DNA from: an uncultured Paraglaciecola sp.
Lineage (GTDB): Bacteria; Pseudomonadota; Gammaproteobacteria; Enterobacterales; Alteromonadaceae
NCBI RefSeq assembly: GCF_937123705.1
Contig: NZ_CAKZKO010000010.1
Location: 95,244-159,243, forward strand
Direction of reading: 5' to 3'
Length of the DNA stretch: 64,000 nucleotides
The stretch's first letter is position 1. Each line of letters begins with the position of its first letter. A program made the translations under genes and the position numbers. Shown piece after piece: positions 59,236 through 64,000 of this stretch. Under the pieces are notes generated by a model that worked only from the letters and a program-made list of their open reading frames with translations, made no database searches and was not told where the DNA came from.

Positions 59236-59580
59236 TCAAAGCTGCCAAAACCCTGTTTCAATTCCATTATGAATAACAATCGCACATTGCCCATAGCCTA
59301 GAAGCTCCATTGGTGGCACGGCTATTTCTGCACCAGACTTTGATGCTGCATCTACTGTAGCTTGGATATCATTTACAAGAATGTAATGGCGGACTATGGG
59401 CTTCTCTGTTTCGCGTAGTGGTGATCGAACTCCCACTTTTCCACCGTTAGAGAATTCTGCTACCCGAGCCCCGCCTAAATTCATATCACTTTCTCCAAAC
59501 GTCACAGCATGTAACTTGGAGTAAGTTTCGCAAACTTCATCGACATCAGATGTAACAATTTCAAGATAGTGAATTTGCAT
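59236..59580 (-). CDS. VOC-family (glyoxalase-like) cassette protein
   Basis: 114 residues from ATG 59580 after an AGGA box. One VOC module: MQIHYLEIVTSDVDEVCETY, VRHYILVNDIQATVDAASKSG and the closing NGIETGFWQL. Lacks a full set of obvious metal ligands at the C-terminal strand (Gln in FWQL). Single-domain VOC proteins are common in cassettes and include resistance-type proteins, but no substrate can be named. Array orientation. Confidence 0.8.
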   Translation of the reverse strand: MQIHYLEIVTSDVDEVCETYSKLHAVTFGESDMNLGGARVAEFSNGGKVGVRSPLRETEKPIVRHYILVNDIQATVDAASKSGAEIAVPPMELLGYGQCAIVIHNGIETGFWQL

Positions 59581-59633
59581 ATAGCTTCCTGTTTTACCCT
59601 ATTTAGATGAACGAGTTATCAATGATTTGCACA

Positions 59634-59718
59634 TAACCCCTACAATAACGTGAAAAACAGAGCGAAAGCGAGGCTTTTTCCCAATGAGTGAAACGAATGT
59701 GGTTTATTGTTTTGTTAG
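59634..59718 (-). other. attC site
   Basis: Left end TAACCCCTACAATAACG, right end TTTATTGTTTTGTTAG, with pairing arms ACAATAA / TTATTGT and an inner GAAAAA / TTTTTC stem. Eight bases after the preceding toxin gene stop. Confidence 0.75.
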
Positions 59719-59726
59719 CAGTTCTA

Positions 59727-59990
59727 TTACTCATAGTGACTCCATAATCGCAGTACTTTGACTACTTTTTCCAATTCACACACTTGGTATACTAATCGAT
59801 GTTGTATGTTTACTCGTCTTGAATAAGCGCCAGAAAGATCACCAATTAATTTTTCAAATGAGGGGGGAGATTGGAACGGATCTTCTTTGAGTATTTCGAT
59901 TAAAACCTTAGCTTTACTTTTGAGACCGCTACTAGCAAGTTTTTTTGCATCCTTCTGGGCTTGCTTCGTGTACATAACTTTCCATGTCAC
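59727..59990 (-). CDS. Txe/YoeB-family toxin
   Basis: 87 residues. YoeB-type mRNA interferase with Glu46 (SFEKLIG), Arg65 (IQHRLVY) and the closing His85-Tyr86 (LWSHYE). More divergent from E. coli YoeB than the toxin at 58903, closer to Txe-like proteins. ATG overlaps the antitoxin stop by four bases, so it is made from the same message. Array orientation. Confidence 0.92.
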   Translation of the reverse strand: MTWKVMYTKQAQKDAKKLASSGLKSKAKVLIEILKEDPFQSPPSFEKLIGDLSGAYSRRVNIQHRLVYQVCELEKVVKVLRLWSHYE

Positions 59991-60229
59991 CAGTCTAAGC
60001 TCTCAGAACAATCCTTTATATCAGTTTCTAAACCTTCTTGGATGGATTCACGCATCCCGGGTACAGACAATAAATATAAAGTTTCTTGAATCGCATCCCA
60101 ATCTTTTTCTGATAAAAGAACGGCATTGTTTCGCTTACTAGTTATTTTAACAGGGACATGCGATTCAGCAGTTTCATCAATAACGCGATAAAGATTTGCT
60201 CGCGCTTCTGTTGCAGTTAATGTAGTCAT
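59987..60229 (-). CDS. YefM/Phd-family antitoxin
   Basis: 80 residues from ATG 60229, preceded by GGAGG; the frame opens at 60265 within the leader. MTTLTATEARANLYRVI, PVKITSKRNNAVLLSEKDWDAI and the acidic tail GLETDIKDCSESLDW are typical of Phd/YefM antitoxins. An imperfect palindrome around AGCGTACGCT at about 60247-60256 is a possible operator and differs from that of the two plus-strand modules. Confidence 0.92.
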   Translation of the reverse strand: MTTLTATEARANLYRVIDETAESHVPVKITSKRNNAVLLSEKDWDAIQETLYLLSVPGMRESIQEGLETDIKDCSESLDW

Positions 60230-60287
60230 AAATACCTCCAAACAAAAGCGTACGCTTAGGCGCACGCAATGTCAAATTATGAACTGC

Positions 60288-60344
60288 TAACGTTTCAAAG
60301 CAACGGCGCGCGCATTTTGCGTGTCCGATGACTTTGTTTGTTAG
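60288..60344 (-). other. attC site, short (about 57 bp) type
   Basis: Left end TAACGTTTCAAAG, right end CTTTGTTTGTTAG, central CGGCGCGCGC region; arms CAAAGCAACGG / CCGATGACTTTG pair with one unpaired base. On the minus strand R'' is CCCTAAC. Confidence 0.8.
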
Positions 60345-60352
60345 GGCTGCAA

Positions 60353-60571
60353 TTATGCATGCCAGTTAATATCGATTTTTTTGTGTGTTGCAACGCAATC
60401 ACGCAAATATAAATTGATGAGGCTTTGATAAGGCACACCAGACTCTTCAGCCATATTTTTAAAGTAAGAAATAACATCTTCTCCAAGACGCATGGTTACA
60501 GACTTTTTTAATTTACTTGCGTAAGGATTTTTACGCGATTTCATTGCTGATAAATCATACTCATCTTTCAT
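60353..60571 (-). CDS. brnA: BrnA-type antitoxin
   Basis: 72 residues. Ribbon-helix-helix-like antitoxin of the BrnA family: KSVTMRLGEDVISYFKNMAEE, GVPYQSLINLYLRDCV. Binds and neutralises BrnT and represses the pair. Starts 2 bp after the brnT stop with the GAGG box inside brnT, so it is coupled to it. Nine bases before the attC. Confidence 0.9.
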   Translation of the reverse strand: MKDEYDLSAMKSRKNPYASKLKKSVTMRLGEDVISYFKNMAEESGVPYQSLINLYLRDCVATHKKIDINWHA

Positions 60572-60573
60572 AA

Positions 60574-60858
60574 TTAATGTCCTCGCAGATAATTTTTACT
60601 TTCATTTTTTGTCGCTTTTCTAGCGGAAATAACTCTGATTGTGTTGCCATCATCTCGCTCACAGTGACAAACGAGCAACAAGTTGGTTTCATTGCTCATT
60701 CCAAGCATCAAAAAGCGGTCTTCGGTTTTGGAGTTATCTTGATCAAAGAACTGCACAGCAAATTCATCAAAAAATACGGATTTAGCTTCTTCAAACGAAA
60801 CACCGTGTTTTTTAATGTTTGTTGCCGCTTTAGCCGCATTCCACTCGAATTTAATCAT
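60574..60858 (-). CDS. brnT: BrnT-type toxin
   Basis: 94 residues. RelE-fold ribonuclease toxin BrnT: MIKFEWNAAKAATNIKKHGV, then FEEAKSVFFDE, RFLMLGMSNETNLLLVCHCE and IRVISARKATKNE, matching the family from end to end. Toxin-first order is usual for brnTA. TATGTACATTG / TATGTACGTA repeats at about 60857-60876 overlap the start and are likely the BrnA operator. Confidence 0.93.
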   Translation of the reverse strand: MIKFEWNAAKAATNIKKHGVSFEEAKSVFFDEFAVQFFDQDNSKTEDRFLMLGMSNETNLLLVCHCERDDGNTIRVISARKATKNESKNYLRGH

Positions 60859-60901
60859 ATGTACATTGTATGTACGTAAGGTGGGATTGTCAAAGTAGCC
60901 C

Positions 60902-60998
60902 TAACGCCCTGTTAAGGGGCTGATAATGTTTGGAAAAACTGTGTAGCGAAGCGAAACCGAGCCAAACTTTAGCAGTCCCGCCTTGAACAGCTTGTTAG
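60902..60998 (-). other. attC site, V. cholerae-repeat-like
   Basis: Textbook arms: CTGTTAAGG against CCTTGAACAG with a single unpaired base, left end TAACGCCC, AAGGGGCTGA next to it, inner GTTTGG / CCAAAC stem, right end TTGTTAG. On the minus strand it ends in CAGCCCCTTAACAGGGCG then TTAGG, like the Vibrio cholerae repeat. Confidence 0.9.
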
Positions 60999-61004
60999 TT
61001 TTTA

Positions 61005-61649
61005 TTACGACACTGTACTACGGTTAAAGGCTGAACGAAGCAATCCAATGCCTGCAATAGTAAATAAAAATGAAGTAGCACCATTTATCCATCGACTTGC
61101 ACGTTGATACCAGTTCATAACTCCATGATATGAGAAACATATTGAATATATAGCATTTGTAGCAAATCCTACAATGATACAAACTACCAATCCTGAAATA
61201 ATAGATAAGATCCCGTCATTTGAACCCAAGCCAACAGAAAGTGCAGCCATCCAAGCGATTACTGTTTTAGGGTTAGAGATATTCATAATAACTCCACGCA
61301 AAAACCACTTTTTATCTGAAAAAGTTTCATCAATCATTCCAAGGTTAGCTGAATTAGGTTTCATACTTTCTTTAGCAGACAGAAAAGCAAGTCTTAATAG
61401 GTATAGACCACCAAAAACTTTCAGTGACATTAATAAATAAACAGAACTTTGAAGAATAGCTCCCATACCACTTGCTGCAACAACTCCCCAGAAAACTAGG
61501 CCCGTAGAAAGTCCCGCACCATAAATTAGACTGGTCCTTCTACCTTTACTCATAGCGATGGTTGCATTGGAAATATTTGCTGGTCCAGGAGAAACAGCTA
61601 TAACAAAAAATGCGATACCAATACTTAATAGTGAAAACAGATCTATCAC
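61005..61649 (-). CDS. LysE/RhtB-family amino acid exporter
   Basis: 214 residues from GTG 61649, which follows AAGAGGAAA; an upstream in-frame TTG at 61676 is less likely. Six hydrophobic segments and the family motif FFVIAVSPGPANISNATIAM near the start, then NISNPKTVIAWMAAL. Exports amino acids or related small molecules through the inner membrane. Exporters of this family recur as integron cassettes. Seven bases from its attC. Confidence 0.9.
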   Translation of the reverse strand: MIDLFSLLSIGIAFFVIAVSPGPANISNATIAMSKGRRTSLIYGAGLSTGLVFWGVVAASGMGAILQSSVYLLMSLKVFGGLYLLRLAFLSAKESMKPNSANLGMIDETFSDKKWFLRGVIMNISNPKTVIAWMAALSVGLGSNDGILSIISGLVVCIIVGFATNAIYSICFSYHGVMNWYQRASRWINGATSFLFTIAGIGLLRSAFNRSTVS

Positions 61650-61690
61650 TTTTATTTCCTCTTTAGTAGATGCCAAACTTTACTAAAAAC

Positions 61691-61786
61691 TAACGTCGCA
61701 ATAAGCGGTGAGTAATAGTTTGCTGATATGTGAAACGAAGTGGTGCCGAGCAAACTGTTACGAACCCGACTTTATTGCTTTGTTAT
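61691..61786 (-). other. attC site, identical to the partial site at 63924
   Basis: Left end TAACGTCGCAATAAGCGG, right end CTTTATTGCTTTGTTAT. Arms GCAATAAG / CTTTATTGC pair with one unpaired base; inner AGTTTGCT / AGCAAACT stem. The first 77 bases equal 63924-64000 base for base. Confidence 0.9.
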
Positions 61787-61795
61787 ATTTTTAAT

Positions 61796-61828
61796 AATAT
61801 TATGTACGACATTACCGTACATAATATT
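61796..61828 (+). promoter_or_regulatory. Perfect 13-bp inverted-repeat operator of the antitoxin-toxin pair
   Basis: AATATTATGTACG and its exact complement CGTACATAATATT flank a 7-base spacer ACATTAC, ending 9 bp before the antitoxin ATG. Contains TGTAC cores as in known YefM operators. Likely autoregulatory site overlapping the promoter. Confidence 0.8.
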
Positions 61829-61837
61829 GAGTGAATT

Positions 61838-62110
61838 ATGAATAGCATAAGCGTAAATCAATTTAGGGACAATTTAAAAAGCTATGTCGAGCAGACTGCA
61901 AGTGATCACGAGCCTTTAAAAGTAACTAGGCGCGCGGGTGAGGCTTTTATTGTTATGAGTGCTGATGACTGGGAAAGAGAGCAGGAAACATTACACGTAT
62001 TACAAAGCAGCAGCTTAATGAACCAAATTTCAGAGTCATTGGGCACACACAAAAGCAATCAAGGTTATAAGCCAACAAAAGAGCAATTAGATGAGATCAC
62101 TAGTCTTTGA
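61838..62110 (+). CDS. YefM-family antitoxin
   Basis: 90 residues. MNSISVNQFRDNLKSYVEQ, EPLKVTRRAGEAFIVMSADDWE and a C-terminal toxin-binding tail (GYKPTKEQLDEITSL). Member of the Phd/YefM family. Plus strand, opposite to the array polarity, with its own operator. A decayed copy lies at 56440-56640. Overlaps the toxin gene by 20 bp. Confidence 0.92.
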   Translation: MNSISVNQFRDNLKSYVEQTASDHEPLKVTRRAGEAFIVMSADDWEREQETLHVLQSSSLMNQISESLGTHKSNQGYKPTKEQLDEITSL

Positions 62111-62360
62111 AGGGAAAACTTGGCTGGCATACGAACAATTAAGAGAGAAAGACAACAAGCTTCACAAAGCATTATGTAAAATTATAAAGGAAATGTTGCG
62201 CTCGGATCCCGCTAGCGGCCTCGGAAAGCCAGAGCCTTTAAAGCATAACTTATCTGGATTATGGTCAAAACGAATTTCCCAAAAAGACAGGCTAATTTAT
62301 AAGTTTGATGAAGACTGTGTATACATTTTCGCAATAGGTGGGCATTACGACCAACACTAG
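62091..62360 (+). CDS. Txe/YoeB-family toxin
   Basis: 89 residues from ATG 62091 inside the antitoxin gene. YoeB-like core GLGKPEPLKHNLSGLWSKR with catalytic Glu48, Arg67 (KDRLIYKF) and His85-Tyr86 (GGHYDQH). N-terminus (MRSLVFEGKTWLAYEQL) is shifted relative to E. coli YoeB by two residues. Predicted ribosome-dependent mRNase, apparently intact. Ends 6 bp before the attC. Confidence 0.92.
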   Translation: MRSLVFEGKTWLAYEQLREKDNKLHKALCKIIKEMLRSDPASGLGKPEPLKHNLSGLWSKRISQKDRLIYKFDEDCVYIFAIGGHYDQH

Positions 62361-62366
62361 AAAATA

Positions 62367-62424
62367 TAACGCTTCGAATATGCGGCGCGCGCTGTTTGCG
62401 CGTCGGCCATGATTTGTTTGTTAG
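62367..62424 (-). other. attC site, short (about 58 bp) type
   Basis: Left end TAACGCTTCGAATATG, GC-rich centre CGGCGCGCGC, right end ATGATTTGTTTGTTAG. Same class as 60288-60344. Confidence 0.8.
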
Positions 62425-62432
62425 CTGCGATT

Positions 62433-62705
62433 TTAAGAGTCATGATTTGACAAGTCTTTGGCATTGTATGTGTTGGGATTAACCAAATTTACTTTTTTGA
62501 GTACTCTTAGGAGCGCTAAGATTGCAAACAGTAATGCAATCGCAAAATATAATATAGTGATAAACTCAAAACCTTGAGAATCTGTGCATATTTCTCCCCC
62601 TCCCTTGCTAGCAGGGATTGGGTAACAGCCATTTCGCGGTAAGCTTACGTAGGTGCCGTATGTAAAAAAGAAACTTATTCCAAGGTAAATTATTGATAAA
62701 AACAT
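62433..62705 (-). CDS. Small two-helix membrane protein, cassette gene
   Basis: 90 residues from ATG 62705 after AGAAGG. Membrane helix 1 about 3-20 (LSIIYLGISFFFTYGTYV), an extracytoplasmic loop with two cysteines (NGCYPIPASKGGGEICTD), helix 2 about 46-66, and a polar cytoplasmic tail. Not recognised. Array orientation, 9 bp from the attC. Confidence 0.65.
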   Translation of the reverse strand: MFLSIIYLGISFFFTYGTYVSLPRNGCYPIPASKGGGEICTDSQGFEFITILYFAIALLFAILALLRVLKKVNLVNPNTYNAKDLSNHDS

Positions 62706-62725
62706 TTCAAATACCTTCTAGCAGC

Positions 62726-62817
62726 TAACGCCTTACTAAGCGGCGCGAAATAGTTGGCTAAAATTGCGAGGAACGAAGCTAGCCAACTGTTTAGCGTCCG
62801 TTTAAGTAACTTGTTAA
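62726..62817 (-). other. attC site
   Basis: Left end TAACGCCTTACTAAGCGG, right end CCGTTTAAGTAACTTGTTAAG, inner perfect AGTTGGCTA / TAGCCAACT stem. The minus-strand R'' box reads ACTTAAC, an exact RYYYAAC match. Confidence 0.88.
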
Positions 62818-62821
62818 GTGC

Positions 62822-63889
62822 CTATTTCTGATGTATTTCCATACTTAAGTACGACATTAGGGATTTCATAATATGTACCATTTCTTCAGCGCAATCTTCG
62901 GTGAGTTCCTCTTTTCTACCATGAACGATCGAATCACGTCTTGCTACAACCTTTTCAATAAACTGAATATAAAACGAATTATTTTTAAACCTTTTATTTC
63001 CAATAACTAAAGCCAAAGCATCTTCTCTTGAAATATTACGTATTTTCCCTCTGCGATCTACCTCATAAAAATCGCTATCGATATCGTCATTTGATTTACC
63101 TTTGGAAAGCAAGACAGATCTAATTTCCCTGAACACCCAATGTTCAAATGATATAACTACAAATACACAGAATGAGTGGTAATCTTTTTGAGTTTTATAT
63201 TTATTTGCCATTTGGCGATATTTAGTAGCGCTATCTTCTACGTAATTTCGTTTTAATGAAGTTTGCAACAACTGCATTTTATCTTCAGGTAAATTACAAC
63301 CTAGCCCAACTCCAGTCCCGCGTTGGTCGTACACTCCCATAGCCCAAAGCTGTTCACCTTTAAAATTATTAGCAGCCATTTTGTGCCAAGGGCTTAGTTT
63401 TGATGGAGTAATTTCAGGAATCCAATCTTTGGTAGAGTTGTTTACACCCTTATAAGCTTCTATAAATTTATGTACAAATTTCGTGGCTAATACCGCCACG
63501 TTTTCATGATGTATTTTTCCATCATCATTACAAATTTCAGAATTAAGAGGTTTGTTCACAGGGTCTATTGTGACTATTTTTAGTTGAAAAACAGAATATG
63601 AATATTCTCCATAAATGTCTTCAATAGCTAAGGTCATACCCCAGCGTTTTTGATCTGAATTGACTACTTTACAAGTTCGTAGCTCCGCACCAAAATCCCC
63701 TAAGGTTATTGCTATCGGGGCTATCTCTGTTGGCTCTCCATCTTGACCTAGGGACTCTGGCACTAAAATAACAACGGGGAATTTCCCACAAACTATAAGC
63801 TCAGTAACTGACTTTTTATCTATTTGAAATTGATCATATTCAGTAGTTCCGGCAAAAGCCCCATAAAATCCATTTATTACTTGTTTCAT
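62822..63889 (-). CDS. 355-residue cassette protein with a C-terminal HEPN-like motif
   Basis: 355 residues from ATG 63889 with GGGAG at ideal spacing. Long for a cassette. N-terminal half (about 1-180) is strand-rich without a recognised fold. The C-terminal third is helical and ends with VARRDSIVHGRKEE (Arg318-x4-His323), the R-x(4-6)-H signature of HEPN RNase or RNA-binding domains, preceded by FCVFVVISFEHWVFREI. HEPN proteins often serve in toxin-antitoxin or antiphage systems, so a defence role is possible, but no partner gene is seen. Function inferred from one motif only. Confidence 0.65.
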   Translation of the reverse strand: MKQVINGFYGAFAGTTEYDQFQIDKKSVTELIVCGKFPVVILVPESLGQDGEPTEIAPIAITLGDFGAELRTCKVVNSDQKRWGMTLAIEDIYGEYSYSVFQLKIVTIDPVNKPLNSEICNDDGKIHHENVAVLATKFVHKFIEAYKGVNNSTKDWIPEITPSKLSPWHKMAANNFKGEQLWAMGVYDQRGTGVGLGCNLPEDKMQLLQTSLKRNYVEDSATKYRQMANKYKTQKDYHSFCVFVVISFEHWVFREIRSVLLSKGKSNDDIDSDFYEVDRRGKIRNISREDALALVIGNKRFKNNSFYIQFIEKVVARRDSIVHGRKEELTEDCAEEMVHIMKSLMSYLSMEIHQK

Positions 63890-63923
63890 TTTACTCCCAA
63901 ACTAGAAATATACTCTTGGCACT

Positions 63924-64000
63924 TAACGTCGCAATAAGCGGTGAGTAATAGTTTGCTGATATGTGAAACGAAGTGGTGCCGAGCAAACTGTTACGAACCC
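63924..64000 (-). other. attC site, cut by the window edge
   Basis: Same sequence as 61691-61767, so the site should continue past 64000 and end in TTTGTTA. Shows that at least one more cassette lies to the right. Confidence 0.88.

Overview
The window looks like chromosomal DNA from a marine gammaproteobacterium of the Alteromonadales (Paraglaciecola, Glaciecola or Alteromonas type). This is inferred from gene order (mshQ before mreBCD-maf-rng-yhdP-nit-tldD), two PEP-CTERM proteins, a Lap-type adhesion locus and moderate, somewhat AT-rich composition. No rRNA, tRNA, IS element or CRISPR array was seen.

Layout. 1-5 kb: the 3' part of a MSHA pilus gene (mshQ-like, running off the left edge), then a secreted coiled-coil/PEGA/FGE-like protein. 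5.3-16 kb: a tightly packed plus-strand housekeeping run for cell shape (mreB, mreC, mreD), maf, RNase G, the AsmA-like giant yhdP, a nitrilase-family amidase and tldD. 16-20 kb: an Ig-like lipoprotein and darP on the minus strand, and pmbA/tldE on the plus strand, so both halves of the TldD/TldE protease lie within 6 kb.

20-31 kb: a complete minus-strand Lap-type system. It has an adhesin with an N-terminal retention module, its type I secretion ABC transporter, HlyD and TolC proteins, an OmpA lipoprotein, a LapG-type cysteine protease and a LapD-type degenerate GGDEF/EAL receptor. The logic known for the family is that c-di-GMP bound by LapD holds LapG away from the adhesin anchor. The adhesin here is short and has no visible RTX repeats.

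31-55 kb: ordinary genes (PEP-CTERM protein, nfeD/qmcA, a DUF5916 outer-membrane protein, pepQ, slt, fadB-fadA, a YitT transporter, a serine hydrolase, an aldehyde dehydrogenase, purA, an HPP protein, nhaA, a second PEP-CTERM protein). At 43-47 kb there is a scrappy patch with gene fragments and a duplicated small gene.

55-64 kb: an integron-type gene-cassette array, the most interesting part of the window. About a dozen attC-like sites separate small promoter-poor genes. The attC polarity puts the array on the minus strand, so the integrase and attI should lie to the right of the window. Cassettes carry three YefM/YoeB-type modules, one BrnT/BrnA and one HigB/HigA toxin-antitoxin pair, a LysE-type exporter, a VOC protein, a GrpB-family protein, membrane proteins of unknown function and a 355-residue protein with a HEPN-like motif. 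Decay increases to the left, away from the presumed attI: a wrecked antitoxin copy, a half attC fused to a gene with no start, and a higB that has lost its start codon.
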